Positions 6,634 through 16,220 of a stretch of 64,000 nt of DNA are shown here, in pieces. Origin of the DNA: Beijerinckiaceae bacterium (lineage in GTDB: Bacteria; Pseudomonadota; Alphaproteobacteria; Rhizobiales; Beijerinckiaceae). Where the stretch lies: the NCBI GenBank assembly GCA_027532775.1, contig JAPZTO010000001.1, positions 248,001 to 312,000 on the forward strand, given 5' to 3'. Position numbers and translations under genes: made by a program. Positions within the stretch are counted from its first letter, which is position 1. Each line of letters begins with the position of its first letter. The notes under the pieces are model-generated. The model saw only the letters and a program-made list of their open reading frames with translations. It searched no databases and was not told the origin of the DNA.

Positions 6634-9600
6634 TCAATGAGTGTTGGCTACTGGAACCGCCGGCGCGCCGCCCCAGATTGTGCTGGCAGGGATCTGCTCG
6701 CCCTTCATGACCAGCGTCAGCGGGTTGAGGCGCGCATAATCGCCGACGCGGGTGTCATAGAGCACCGTAGCGAAGGAGCCGATCGTCACGCCGTCGCCGA
6801 TCTCGATCCGGCCGACCTTCATCACGCGGTCCTCGTAAAGATGCGTCTGGAGGCAGGAGAGATCGTTCATGGCGACGTGGTTGCCAACCTTGACGCAGTC
6901 GAATTCGGTGATGTCGGTCGTATCCATGTAGACGCCCTCGCCGATCTTCGCGCCAAAGAGGCGGAGGAACATCGGCAGGAAGGGCGTGCCGCGGAGATGC
7001 TCGAGCAGGACCTTGCCGCCGAGGCCCCAATAGAGCACGGCGACGGCCTCGGTCTTCATGGCCCACCAGGACCACATCGGCTTGGCCACCGGCTTGTAGA
7101 CGCCCATCAGCAGCCATTTGATAGCGCAGACGCACAGGACCATGATGACCGGCATGACGAGGCTGGCGGCCACGAACCAGCCGAGGGCCGCCGCATAGGC
7201 GACGCGCTCGTAGGCTGGGTAGATGAAGAAATAGACCGCGATTGAACCCAGCGTCAGGAACAGCATCGTCGGGAAGGTGGTGTGCATCGCCTCGAAGACC
7301 GCCCGCCAGAGCTTCATGCGCAAGGGCGGCTCGTAGGTCCAGTTGGCGGCGATGTCGCCGAATTTCTGGCGGACCGGGAACTTGATCGGCGGCGAGCCGA
7401 ACCAGGTCTCTTCCTTTTCCGCAAGGCCGGATTCCGGCGCGCGGGATTTCACGCCGATCAGTGCGCCTTCCTTCAGATGCGAACCATGGGCGATGACCGC
7501 GTTGTTGCCGACGAAGACGCGATCCTCGATCACCGTCTTGCGGAAGGTGACCCAGCCGCGATGGTTGTCCTCGTCGCCAAGCACGCATTCATCGGCCATG
7601 AAGGAGCCCTCGCCGATCGAGATCAGATCGTAGCGGGCGCCGATATTGGTCGAGATTTCGGCGCCCTTGCCGATCCGCGCGCCCATCAGGCGATACCAGT
7701 TGCGCATGTAGATCGTCGCGTAGAGCGAGGAGAGCGTGTCGAGCGAGACCTCGGTGGCGAGGTTCACCATCCATTGCCGGAGATAGAAGAAGGAATGGAT
7801 CGAGTGGGTGCCTTCCTGCAGCCGGCGTGGCAGCAGGATCCAGCGGATCGCGATGACAAAGGCGAGCGTGAAGACCACGAGGGCCGCGCCCATCAGCCAG
7901 GCGACGATGGGCAGCACATGGTACCATTCAACCCCGGGGAGCGAATCCACCAGGAGGGATTCGACCGTGTCGAACACGAAGAAGGCCGGGAAGAGCGGGA
8001 TCAGCCCGATGGCCGAAAAGGCCAGGATCAGCGTGCCATAGACCCAGTATTGCAGATGTGCCCAGAGGCGGTTCGGCAGGGATTTCGGCGGCAGCGCCGC
8101 AACATCCACCATGCCGATCTTGCGTGCGGGCGAACCGTCCCAGATCTCCGCATCGCCGATCCGGGCATTCTCGGCCAGCGCCGTCATGTCCTCGATCCGG
8201 GCATCCGCGCCGATGACGCAGCCGGCCGGCACGATGGACTGGTTGCCGATATAGACGTCGCGGCCGATCTCGACCCGGCCGATAATGAGTTCGCCGGCGA
8301 TGATCTCGGCATTGGCGACATTGGCCTTGTGCCCGATCGAGGCTCCGGCGCCGATCGTCACGAGATCGGCAGCGCCGAATTCGGCATGGGCGATCAGCAC
8401 GCCGGAGCCGATCTTCGCACCCATCAGGCGCAGATAGAGCCGCATGATCGGCGAATTGGCGAGATAGCTGGGATGGACCAGCGCATTGAGGCGCTGCACG
8501 AACCACCAGCGATAGAAATACGCGCCCCAGAGCGGGTAGCGGCCGGGGCGCGTCCGGCCGAGAACCAGCCATTTCAGCGCGACAACCAGCGTCAGCGTGC
8601 CAAACTTGATCGAGATATAGGCCGAGCACAGCACGATCACGGTCATGCCGAACGAAAGATCGCGTTCGCTGATGAACATGAAGGTGATGAACACCCCGAG
8701 CCATTGCAGCGTCGAGACCGAGAGGATGACCGGCATGGCGAGGGCCTGCGCAACACCGCAGGCGAAGCGCTTGAGCCGGCTCGGCGGCACGAAGGACAGG
8801 TCCGGCGGCGGCGCGGAGAGCATCGCGCCGAAGCGCTCGTCCAGCATCGAGGCGATCTTGCGCAGGGTGCGGAGCTGGTAGATGTCCTGCAGCGTAATGC
8901 CGGCAAAGGCCGGCGTCTCGCGCACGATCGAGATGAACTGCGCGGCGATCAGCGAATGGCCGCCCAGATCGAGGAAGAAATCCGCCTCGAAGGCGATGGC
9001 ACGGCCCGGCAACACCTTGCGAGCCGCGTTCAGCAGCAGCGCCTCGGTCTCGGTACGCGGCGGCTCCTCGTCATTCGCGGCGACGATCTGCTCCGAGAGC
9101 GTCATCGCCTTCAGCGCCTTGCGGTCGGTCTTGCCGGAGATGAGGCGCGGCAGGCTTTCCACCGGCTCGAACCGTTCGGGGATCATGTAGGCCGGCAGGC
9201 GGCGGCGGAGTTCCTCGCGCAACGTCGTCGGCACGACGATGCTCTCGGCCTCTGGAACGACGAAGGCGACGAGACGATCCATGCCGCCATCGCTGCGTAC
9301 CACGACAGCCGCCTGGGCGATGTCATCGCAATCGACCAGCGCATTCTCGATCTCGCCGAGTTCGACGCGGAAGCCGCGGATCTTGACCTGGTCGTCAATG
9401 CGGCCGTGGAAGACGATATTCCCCTCGGCATTGAGGCTGACAGCATCCCCCGAGCGATAGAGGATCGGGTCCGGCCCGTCGGCGACAAACGGGTTGGCGA
9501 TGAACTTCTCGGCGGTCAGTTCCGGCCGGGCGAGATAGCCCTGCGCCACACCCGGTCCGCCGATCAGCAGCTCGCCTTCGCGGCCGGGCGGGCAGAGGGC

Positions 9601-10647
9601 GAGCGCTTCATCGACGATGTAGCAGGTATAATTGGGGATCGGCTTGCCGATGGTGACCGGACGGCCGGGCATCACCTCGTCCACCGTGGCGACGACAGTG
9701 GCCTCGGTGGGGCCGTAGGTGTTGAGAATGCGCCGGCCGGGGCGGGACCAGCGCTCGACCAAAGCCGGCGGCAAGGCCTCGCCGCCCAGCAGGATGAGGC
9801 GGAGGCCGGGAATATCCTTCGGGATGACGGAGAGCAGGGTCGGCACCGTGTCGATGACGGTCACGCCTTCCTGGTCGAGAAGCTGCGGCAGCCTCTCGAT
9901 ATCGGCCATGGTCTCCGGCGTGGCGACGACAAGGGTCGCGCCGGCCAGATATGGCACCCAGATCTCCTCCATCGAGAGGTCGAAGGCGACAGAGGCGCTC
10001 TGGAAGACGACGTCATCACGCGTGATGCCGTAGACGGCATTCGCCGAGCGCAGGAAATGGCAGATATTCTGCTGGCTGATCACGATGCCCTTGGGCACGC
10101 CGGTCGAACCGGAGGTGTAGATCAGATAGGCCGGATCAGCCGGGGAGGCAGCAGTGACCGCCGCTTCCGGCAGGTCGCCTTCCGAGAGCAGGGCCGCAGC
10201 CGAGATGAGAGGCTGCGTAATCTCACGGGCTTTCGCCAGCCCGGCTTCGTCGGTAATCAGGGCGATGCTGGATGCATCGGCAAGGCAGGTGGCAATCCGG
10301 TCAACCGGGGCATCCGCGTCGAAGGGCAGGAAGGCGGCGCCGCTCTTGGCAATCGCAACCTGCGCGAGAAGCAGGTCAATGCCGCGCGGTATCCAGAGGC
10401 CGATCACGGCGCCGGGAACGGCACCGGATGCAGCAAGACGCGAGGCGGCACGGTCTGTCAGGACCTCTGCCTCGGCCCAGGAAACCGTGCGGTCGCCGGA
10501 ACGGTAGAGAATGCGCTGGCCTTCCCGGGCGGCGCTGGCCCGGAACAGGTCGGCCAGGGTTTCGGGGCGGAGAAGGCTGGCATCGCGCATGCCGTGCAGC
10601 ACCGCATGGCGCTCGGCTTCCGCAAGCCGCGAAGCTTCCGCGATCAT
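6634..10647 (-). CDS. Pls/PosA-type non-ribosomal peptide synthetase
   Basis: A 1337-residue single-module synthetase. Residues ~25-510 are an adenylation domain (YTSGSTGVPKG at 177-187, NTYGPTE at 309-315, GRIDDQVKIRG at 415-425, catalytic Lys in ISGKTDRK). A carrier domain follows with the phosphopantetheine Ser in LGGHSL (about 565). The rest is three repeats of membrane helices plus a left-handed hexapeptide-repeat domain (about 630-845, 870-1095, 1120-1335). No condensation or thioesterase domain is present. This is the layout of epsilon-poly-lysine synthetase (Pls, about 1319 residues) and related poly-diaminobutyrate enzymes; the tandem C-terminal units join monomers at the membrane. 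The product is unknown. It ends about 125 bp before the secreted Ig-like pair. Confidence 0.93.
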   Translation of the reverse strand: MIAEASRLAEAERHAVLHGMRDASLLRPETLADLFRASAAREGQRILYRSGDRTVSWAEAEVLTDRAASRLAASGAVPGAVIGLWIPRGIDLLLAQVAIAKSGAAFLPFDADAPVDRIATCLADASSIALITDEAGLAKAREITQPLISAAALLSEGDLPEAAVTAASPADPAYLIYTSGSTGVPKGIVISQQNICHFLRSANAVYGITRDDVVFQSASVAFDLSMEEIWVPYLAGATLVVATPETMADIERLPQLLDQEGVTVIDTVPTLLSVIPKDIPGLRLILLGGEALPPALVERWSRPGRRILNTYGPTEATVVATVDEVMPGRPVTIGKPIPNYTCYIVDEALALCPPGREGELLIGGPGVAQGYLARPELTAEKFIANPFVADGPDPILYRSGDAVSLNAEGNIVFHGRIDDQVKIRGFRVELGEIENALVDCDDIAQAAVVVRSDGGMDRLVAFVVPEAESIVVPTTLREELRRRLPAYMIPERFEPVESLPRLISGKTDRKALKAMTLSEQIVAANDEEPPRTETEALLLNAARKVLPGRAIAFEADFFLDLGGHSLIAAQFISIVRETPAFAGITLQDIYQLRTLRKIASMLDERFGAMLSAPPPDLSFVPPSRLKRFACGVAQALAMPVILSVSTLQWLGVFITFMFISERDLSFGMTVIVLCSAYISIKFGTLTLVVALKWLVLGRTRPGRYPLWGAYFYRWWFVQRLNALVHPSYLANSPIMRLYLRLMGAKIGSGVLIAHAEFGAADLVTIGAGASIGHKANVANAEIIAGELIIGRVEIGRDVYIGNQSIVPAGCVIGADARIEDMTALAENARIGDAEIWDGSPARKIGMVDVAALPPKSLPNRLWAHLQYWVYGTLILAFSAIGLIPLFPAFFVFDTVESLLVDSLPGVEWYHVLPIVAWLMGAALVVFTLAFVIAIRWILLPRRLQEGTHSIHSFFYLRQWMVNLATEVSLDTLSSLYATIYMRNWYRLMGARIGKGAEISTNIGARYDLISIGEGSFMADECVLGDEDNHRGWVTFRKTVIEDRVFVGNNAVIAHGSHLKEGALIGVKSRAPESGLAEKEETWFGSPPIKFPVRQKFGDIAANWTYEPPLRMKLWRAVFEAMHTTFPTMLFLTLGSIAVYFFIYPAYERVAYAAALGWFVAASLVMPVIMVLCVCAIKWLLMGVYKPVAKPMWSWWAMKTEAVAVLYWGLGGKVLLEHLRGTPFLPMFLRLFGAKIGEGVYMDTTDITEFDCVKVGNHVAMNDLSCLQTHLYEDRVMKVGRIEIGDGVTIGSFATVLYDTRVGDYARLNPLTLVMKGEQIPASTIWGGAPAVPVANTH

Positions 10648-10833
10648 CGTCCATCCCCCGCTGGCCCTTCCGGGCGTTTTTCTTCAGGCGGCAGAACCAC
10701 AGCCGGATCGACAGCATTAGTCAATCCGGATGCATTCCGGCGCGATTGTCCTGCCTCCGCCGGATACCGACGTGCCGTCACCAATCGGCGCAGCGTATGG
10801 TCCCCTGCAACTGAATTGGGGCTGAACGGCGAT

Positions 10834-11448
10834 TCAGGCGTGTCCCGGACGCGGAAGCCAAGCCATCTGCCCTGCGGCGAAACGAAGCACGCGCCCCTGC
10901 CAGATATCGGCATGGAGCACCTGTTCGGCCGGCAGATCCGCCAGGAGATGCATCATGACCCGGGCGACGCCGCCATGGGAGACGACGCAGCAAGGCCGCT
11001 CCGATTCCGCGAGAAACCCGCCGACGCGCTCTGCCACACCGGCATAGCTCTCCCCGCCCGGCGGGGCGAATCGCCAGCGGTCCCGTTCACGGTCGCGGTG
11101 GTTGATCGGATCCCGCATGCGGATTTCCGACCAGGTCCGGCCTTCCCAATGGCCGAATCCGATTTCGGCAACGCGCGGTTCCAACCCGATGGCGAGACCC
11201 GGCAGGGCCAAGGCCTCCAGAAGGAGATCGGCGGTCTGTCGCGTCCGCTTCAGCGGGCTCGCATAGACCGGCAGGTCCTTCAGGGCACCGGCGCCGAAAT
11301 CTGCCTCGACCGCGCGGCGAAGGGTTTCCGCCACGGCCCTGGCCTGCGAACGCCCGCGGGCATTGAGATCGGTATCGGTCTTGCCCTGCAGCCGGCCTTC
11401 GCGATTCCAGTCGGTCTCGCCATGGCGCACGAAATAGATCGTCGTCAT
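10834..11448 (-). CDS. Histidine phosphatase (phosphoglycerate mutase-like)
   Basis: A 204-residue member of the histidine phosphatase superfamily. It starts with FVRHGETDWN, which carries the phosphorylated His and adjacent Arg, and keeps the second Arg (SPLKRTRQTA), the Glu region (EIGFGHWEG) and the second catalytic His (VVSHGGVARV). Such enzymes hydrolyse phosphate esters; the substrate cannot be deduced. It follows the secreted protein gene by 4 nt, so it is in the fabI operon. The order fabI-phosphatase-aroC is common in related genomes, here interrupted by the Pls-like region. Confidence 0.92.
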   Translation of the reverse strand: MTTIYFVRHGETDWNREGRLQGKTDTDLNARGRSQARAVAETLRRAVEADFGAGALKDLPVYASPLKRTRQTADLLLEALALPGLAIGLEPRVAEIGFGHWEGRTWSEIRMRDPINHRDRERDRWRFAPPGGESYAGVAERVGGFLAESERPCCVVSHGGVARVMMHLLADLPAEQVLHADIWQGRVLRFAAGQMAWLPRPGHA

Positions 11449-11452
11449 CGCC

Positions 11453-11968
11453 TTACTCGACGATCACCTTCGCGGAAACCTCGCGAATGTCGCCATCGGG
11501 GTAGACGACCTTGAAGAGGAAGGTCTCCTCGCCCTTGAACCGGCGCTCGGGGCGGTAGAACACGCCGAGCCCGTAGGGCGAGGTGCCGATGCAGTTGGTG
11601 CGCGGAGCACCGGGCACGGCCCGCAGGTTGATCGCGTTCGGCCGGGTGTAGAGCTTGCCGTTCTTCGGCGCTTCCGTCGTGTCGAGGCGCGGGTTCGGGC
11701 CGACCTTGCAATCGCGCGAGAGCGTCAGGTAGGTGCTGATGAAGATCTCGCGGCCGATCCGGCCCTTCCGCTCGACTTCCGTCTTCACGATCTTCGGCTC
11801 GGGCTTCGGCTGATTGGACGGGAAGGTCTGAGAGAGCGGCTGGAGGCCGGGCACCTGGGGCGCGACAGCCTGGGCCGAGGCCGTTGCCGGCGCAAGAAGG
11901 AGACCGGCTGCGAGAACCCCGGCAAGGTACCGTGCAGGAACAGGACGCTTGTCGATGGCGGCCGGCAT
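11453..11968 (-). CDS. Secreted protein, distant paralogue of the Ig-like pair
   Basis: A 171-residue protein starting at the ATG at 11968, preceded by GAGGG at suitable spacing. A signal peptide runs to about residue 37 (ATASA-QA), then a Pro-rich linker. The mature domain has LTLSRDCKVGPNP, NGKLYTRP, NCIGTSPYG and VFYRPERRFKGEETFLFKVV. It shares the Cys pair and the xYxPxxxFxGxxxF ending with the proteins at 5700 and 6103. It lies 11 nt after fabI and 4 nt before the phosphatase gene, so it is co-transcribed with both. Function unknown. Confidence 0.8.
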   Translation of the reverse strand: MPAAIDKRPVPARYLAGVLAAGLLLAPATASAQAVAPQVPGLQPLSQTFPSNQPKPEPKIVKTEVERKGRIGREIFISTYLTLSRDCKVGPNPRLDTTEAPKNGKLYTRPNAINLRAVPGAPRTNCIGTSPYGLGVFYRPERRFKGEETFLFKVVYPDGDIREVSAKVIVE

Positions 11969-11979
11969 GATGGTTTCCC

Positions 11980-12816
11980 TCAATCCTTGTCGAGCGAGAG
12001 ATCCGGCGCGTCCGGGTTCTTCATGCCGACGATATGGTAGCCGGCATCCACATGGCTGACCTCGCCGGTCACCCCGCGCGACATGTCCGACAGGAAATAG
12101 ACCGCGCTCTGGCCGACTTCCTCGGCCGTCACGGTCCGGCGCAACGGCGCGTTGTATTCGTTCCATTTCAGAATGTAGCGGAAATCGCCGATCCCGGAAG
12201 CCGCGAGCGTCTTGATCGGGCCGGCGGAGATGGCGTTGACGCGGATCGCCTTGGGGCCGAGATCGGCCGCGAGATAGCGCACCGAGGCTTCGAGAGCGGC
12301 CTTGGCCACGCCCATCACGTTGTAATGCGGCATCCACTTCTCTGCGCCGTAATAGGTCAACGTGAGGATGGAGCCCCCCTCGGTCATCAGCTTTTCCGCC
12401 CGCTGGGCCACCGCCGTCAGCGAGTAGCAGGAGATCAGCATCGTCCGCGAGAAATTGGCTTCCGAGGTCTCGACATAGCGGCCGGTCAACTCATCCTTGT
12501 CGGAGAAGGCGATAGCGTGGACCACGAAATCCAGCTTGCCCCAGGCCTTCTCGACCTCGGCAAAGACCGCATCGATCGTGGCGCTGTCAGTCACGTCGCA
12601 ATGACCGACGACGAGAGCACCGAGTTCGGCGGCCAGCGGCTCGACGCGCTTCTTCAGTGCATCGCCCTGGTAGGTGAAGGCCAGTTCCGCGCCGGCAGCA
12701 TGGGCCGCCTTGGCAATGCCCCAGGCGATCGACATCTTGTTGGCAACGCCCATGATGAGGCCGCGCTTGCCGCGCATCACACCGCTGATCGGGTTTGCAT
12801 CCTGCGTCGTGGTCAT
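11980..12816 (-). CDS. fabI: Enoyl-[acyl-carrier-protein] reductase (NADH)
   Basis: A 278-residue FabI, which reduces the trans-2 double bond of enoyl-ACP in each round of fatty-acid elongation. It has the FabI-type nucleotide loop (GVANKMSIAWGIAK), the AFTYQGD segment, the HAIAFSD region and the active-site YYGAEKWMPHYNVMGVAKAA with Tyr and Lys. The ending DLSLDKD is typical of alphaproteobacterial FabI. It heads a minus-strand run with the secreted protein and phosphatase genes. Confidence 0.97.
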   Translation of the reverse strand: MTTTQDANPISGVMRGKRGLIMGVANKMSIAWGIAKAAHAAGAELAFTYQGDALKKRVEPLAAELGALVVGHCDVTDSATIDAVFAEVEKAWGKLDFVVHAIAFSDKDELTGRYVETSEANFSRTMLISCYSLTAVAQRAEKLMTEGGSILTLTYYGAEKWMPHYNVMGVAKAALEASVRYLAADLGPKAIRVNAISAGPIKTLAASGIGDFRYILKWNEYNAPLRRTVTAEEVGQSAVYFLSDMSRGVTGEVSHVDAGYHIVGMKNPDAPDLSLDKD

Positions 12817-12938
12817 CCGTCCTCGATCCTCGGTCTCATACGAAAGATGCCGCGCAACGCGAAGCAGCCCGGCTTTCTGCCTTCCTTACCCGGTTCCGGC
12901 GAAGGTTCAAGCCTTGGCAGCCGGCCCTGCACCGGCTT

Positions 12939-13838
12939 TCAGGCCCGCCGACGGCGGAAAAATCCTTCCATCTCCGGATCGGGCGGGCCGAGATCGATAT
13001 CGAGCGAGACGAAGAGATCGCCGGCGCTGTCCTTGCCGGGCAGGCCCTTGCCGCGCAGGCGCAGGGTCTTGCCGCCGCTCGTCCAGGCCGGGATGGTCAC
13101 CTCGACCTCGCCCTGCAGCGTGGGCACGCGGATGGTGCCGCCGAGCACGGCATCGCGGATCGGAACCGCCACCGAGAGGCGGAGATCCTGCCCGTCAACC
13201 ACGAAGCGGGGATGGCGCTGGTAGCGCAACGTGACGCGCACATCGCCATTCGGCCCGCCGAACGGCGAAGGATAGCCCTGCCCGCGCAGTCTCAGCGTGG
13301 CGCCGTTGGCTGCGCCCCGGGGAATGTTCACCTCGACCGCGCGACCATCCGGAAGGGTGATCCGTCGCGAACCGCCAGCGACCACATCCTCGAGGGAGAT
13401 GGCGGCCTCCAGTTCGATATCCTCGCCCGACGGAATGGGCGATGTGCGGTTGGTGCGCGGCTCCTCGCGGCCCGGGGTCTCGAACTGGCGGAAGAGATCG
13501 GAAAACATGTCGCGCGGATCGGCGCGGCCGCCGCCCGAGCCGAAATCGAACCGGAAGCCGCCCGGCCCGCCCGCGCCGCCGGCGGGGTCGAAGCCCATGC
13601 CAGCACCCGCCCTCGGCCGACCCTCGGCATCGATCTCGCCGCGGTCAAAAGCGCGCTTCTTGCCGGCATCGCCCAGAATCTCGTAGGCGGCATTGACCTC
13701 GGCGAATCGTTCCTTGGCTTTCGGATCGTCCTTGTTGTGATCGGGATGATGGGTCTTGGCGAGACGGCGGAAGGCGCGCTTGATGTCTTCGGCGCCGGCG
13801 TCCCGCTTCACTCCCAGAACGGTATACGGATCGCGCAT
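12939..13838 (-). CDS. DnaJ-like co-chaperone (CbpA type)
   Basis: A 299-residue J-protein. The J domain occupies residues 1-70 with the HPD motif (31-33) that stimulates DnaK. A Gly-rich linker (about 75-125) follows, then the C-terminal substrate-binding beta domains (about 145-290). There is no Cys-rich zinc finger, so it is the CbpA/type II form rather than DnaJ proper. It sits upstream of fabI in the same direction with about 120 bp between. Its client set is unknown. Confidence 0.93.
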   Translation of the reverse strand: MRDPYTVLGVKRDAGAEDIKRAFRRLAKTHHPDHNKDDPKAKERFAEVNAAYEILGDAGKKRAFDRGEIDAEGRPRAGAGMGFDPAGGAGGPGGFRFDFGSGGGRADPRDMFSDLFRQFETPGREEPRTNRTSPIPSGEDIELEAAISLEDVVAGGSRRITLPDGRAVEVNIPRGAANGATLRLRGQGYPSPFGGPNGDVRVTLRYQRHPRFVVDGQDLRLSVAVPIRDAVLGGTIRVPTLQGEVEVTIPAWTSGGKTLRLRGKGLPGKDSAGDLFVSLDIDLGPPDPEMEGFFRRRRA

Positions 13839-13943
13839 CGTGTCCTCAGCTTTGCCTGCGGCCGGTCATCGGGCCCGGGGAAAGGCCCATCCGCCATGGA
13901 CATGGGCATGGCGCAGCATTTTTGCAACAGTGACGTGCGCCGT

Positions 13944-14567
13944 CTAGGGCCGACGGATCGTATTCCCCGCATCCTCCAGCATGGAGGTGGAAGGGGCCGG
14001 GAAGGGCTGGTTGCGTTCAGCCGCGGCCGCGGCGGCGGCGGGCGCCCCCGCACGGGAGGAGGCGGTGGTCTCCGCGCCGGCCGGCTGGACTTGCCGCAAG
14101 GCCCATTCTCCCGGCCCGATCCGGCAGGCCTGGCCCTGATGGCGGATTTCGCGCGATGTGATGCCCGCCTGCTGGATCGTGGCCGTGAAGGGCCGGCAGA
14201 TCGTGTTGTCGACCAGCACGAGATTGCCCGATGCCGCAAACGTGCCCTTGCGCTTGCTGGCGGGGTTGTCCCAGTTGACGGGCTGGCCGGAGCCCTGCGG
14301 ATCGACCGCCAGCGACAAGGCGGCCTGCGCCCGGCGCCAATCCTCCTCGTCGAGCGAGGGGTCGAGCGGCGAGACCGGGCGGGTGATGGAGGCGGTGCTC
14401 TCGGGGTCATCCTGCAGGGAGGCGATATGCATCGTCAGGCTGCATCCGCCCAGTGCGAAAGGCAGGCCGGACGCGAGAAGGAGCGCCAGCCCGGCGGCAC
14501 GTGCTTTGCAGAAAGACGTGGCAACCCTATATTCAAGGGAGGCAGGCCGGTTGCTTCCAGCGCGCAA
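13944..14567 (-). CDS. RT0821/Lpp0805-like surface lipoprotein
   Basis: About 207 residues from a TTG at 14567; a GTG at 14618 is the alternative and neither has a strong ribosome-binding site. A hydrophobic segment ends in FALGGCSL, a lipoprotein cleavage site. The mature part has SLDEEDWRRAQAALSLAVDP followed by GQPVNWDNPASKRKGTF and a conserved Cys (TICRPF). That core is typical of the RT0821/Lpp0805 surface-protein family, related to the C-terminus of 17-kDa surface antigens. The C-terminus is Ala/Pro-rich and low complexity. It is divergent from pdxH. Function unknown. Confidence 0.75.
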   Translation of the reverse strand: MRAGSNRPASLEYRVATSFCKARAAGLALLLASGLPFALGGCSLTMHIASLQDDPESTASITRPVSPLDPSLDEEDWRRAQAALSLAVDPQGSGQPVNWDNPASKRKGTFAASGNLVLVDNTICRPFTATIQQAGITSREIRHQGQACRIGPGEWALRQVQPAGAETTASSRAGAPAAAAAAAERNQPFPAPSTSMLEDAGNTIRRP

Positions 14568-14666
14568 GAGGCTAGGGATGGTGATCCTGCCTGTTCGGAA
14601 CTTTGTGCAACGCAGCACGACGCGACCCCAGAGATACTCACACGCTATTAAAGAACGGAAGCGTTA

Positions 14667-15269
14667 ATGACCGGTGAGTCCCCAGAAATGCCGGACCCGT
14701 TTCGGCTGTTCGAATCGTGGTTTGGCGAGGCCCGCGCCAGCGAGCCGAATGATCCGAACGCCATGGCCTTGGCCACGGCGGATGCGGATGGCCTGCCGAA
14801 TGTCCGGATGGTTCTCATGAAGGGGATCGATCCGGCGGGCGTGGTCTTCTACACCAACACCGAGAGCCAGAAGGGCCAGGAGATTACCGCCAACGCCCAG
14901 GCGGCCGTGGTGTTCCACTGGAAAAGCCTGCGGCGTCAGGTACGGTTCCGCGGCCTGCTCGAGCGCGTCAGCGATGCGGAGGCCGATGCGTATTTTGCCT
15001 CGCGGCCGCGGGACAGCCGGATCGGCGCCTGGGCCTCGCAGCAATCGCGGCCCCTGGAAAGCCGCTTCGCGCTCGAAAAGGCGGTGGCGCGGGAAGCCGC
15101 GCGATTCGGCCTTGGCGAGGTGCCGCGCCCGCCGCACTGGACGGGGTTCCGTCTGGTACCGGCCTATATCGAATTCTGGCAGGACAAGCCGTTCCGCCTG
15201 CATGACCGGCTGGTTTTCCGACGCGACGGGCCGGGCATGCCGTTCCGGACGGAACATCTCTATCCCTGA
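14667..15269 (+). CDS. pdxH: Pyridoxamine/pyridoxine 5'-phosphate oxidase
   Basis: A 200-residue FMN enzyme that oxidises pyridoxine or pyridoxamine phosphate to pyridoxal phosphate, the final vitamin B6 step. Visible are [23 protein letters not shown], the [14 protein letters not shown] strand, [11 protein letters not shown] and [11 protein letters not shown]. The C-terminus ends RTEHLYP where many homologues have RLNP; this conservative change is common among relatives. It is divergent from the lipoprotein gene; pdxH beside dnaJ/fabI is a familiar arrangement in this order. Confidence 0.97.
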   Translation: MTGESPEMPDPFRLFESWFGEARASEPNDPNAMALATADADGLPNVRMVLMKGIDPAGVVFYTNTESQKGQEITANAQAAVVFHWKSLRRQVRFRGLLERVSDAEADAYFASRPRDSRIGAWASQQSRPLESRFALEKAVAREAARFGLGEVPRPPHWTGFRLVPAYIEFWQDKPFRLHDRLVFRRDGPGMPFRTEHLYP

Positions 15270-15452
15270 CATCCGTTTGGCGGCGAATGCAGCAATCCTC
15301 GTTATCGGCCGTCTTTTCGTCTATCACCCTGTTTCTGACCGATTGGAAAATGCGCTAGGACTGGTGCCGAAAGATGGGGTTCGTTCCCCTCCGTTTCGTC
15401 CCGTCCGCATTGCCCCTGCCGGTTTCCGTCCCACACCCCTGGAGTCGCGATC

Positions 15453-16211
15453 ATGGAAAGCCAGCGCAGCAATTCTTCCGGCGAACGCCGGATTCTCGTG
15501 CTAACCGGCGCCTCGCGCGGGATCGGCCATGCCACCGTGAAACGATTCGGCTCGGCCGGATGGCGCGTCATCGCCTGTTCGCGGCAGCCCTTCCCCGAGA
15601 ACTGCCCATGGGAAGGCGGCCAGGATGATCATGTCCAGGTCGATCTTGCCGACCCGCAGGATACGCTCCGCGCCATCGAGGAGATCAAGAGCCGTCTGCC
15701 GGATGGCAAGCTCCATGCCCTCGTCAACAATGCCGGGATCTCGCCCAAGGGCGATGGCGGCGCGCGCCTGTCGTCGATCGATACCGCGCTGACCGACTGG
15801 CAGAAGGTGTTCCAGGTGAATTTCTTCGCCCCGATCATGCTGGCGCGCGGCCTCAAGGAGCAATTGCACGCAACCAATGGCGCGGTGGTGAACGTCACTT
15901 CGATCGCCGGCAGCCGCGTCCACCCGTTTGCCGGGGCGGCCTATGCCACCTCGAAAGCAGCCCTTGCCTCGCTGACGCGCGAGATGGCGGCGGATTTCGG
16001 CCCGATGGATGTGCGCGTCAATGCCATCTCGCCGGGCGAGATCGACACCTCGATCCTCTCTCCCGGCACCGACAAGATTGTCGAGACGCTGCCGATGCGG
16101 CGCCTCGGCACCCCGGAAGAGGTGGCCAAGGCCATCTATTTCCTGTGCACGGAAGCCTCGTCCTATGTGACGGGCGCCGAGTTGCACATCAATGGCGGCC
16201 AGCATGTGTGA
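15453..16211 (+). CDS. Short-chain dehydrogenase/reductase
   Basis: A 252-residue classical SDR. It has the cofactor loop TGASRGIGH near the N-terminus, NNAG at about 88-91, the catalytic YATSK, and a C-terminus typical of 3-oxoacyl-ACP-reductase-like members (SYVTGAELHINGG). GGAG precedes the ATG at 15453. The gene is followed after 9 nt by a NUDIX gene and then the TIGR02301 gene, a run that recurs in Hyphomicrobiales. The substrate is unknown; cofactor preference cannot be read with confidence. Confidence 0.92.
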   Translation: MESQRSNSSGERRILVLTGASRGIGHATVKRFGSAGWRVIACSRQPFPENCPWEGGQDDHVQVDLADPQDTLRAIEEIKSRLPDGKLHALVNNAGISPKGDGGARLSSIDTALTDWQKVFQVNFFAPIMLARGLKEQLHATNGAVVNVTSIAGSRVHPFAGAAYATSKAALASLTREMAADFGPMDVRVNAISPGEIDTSILSPGTDKIVETLPMRRLGTPEEVAKAIYFLCTEASSYVTGAELHINGGQHV

Positions 16212-16220
16212 CGGCGCCGG

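Noticed and set aside
7282-11514. 1410-codon open frame on the plus strand
   Set aside because: It lies antisense to the Pls-like synthetase, the phosphatase and neighbouring genes, and its translation is Arg/Gly/Asp/His-rich low-complexity with no domain. Such frames arise from high GC at third positions.
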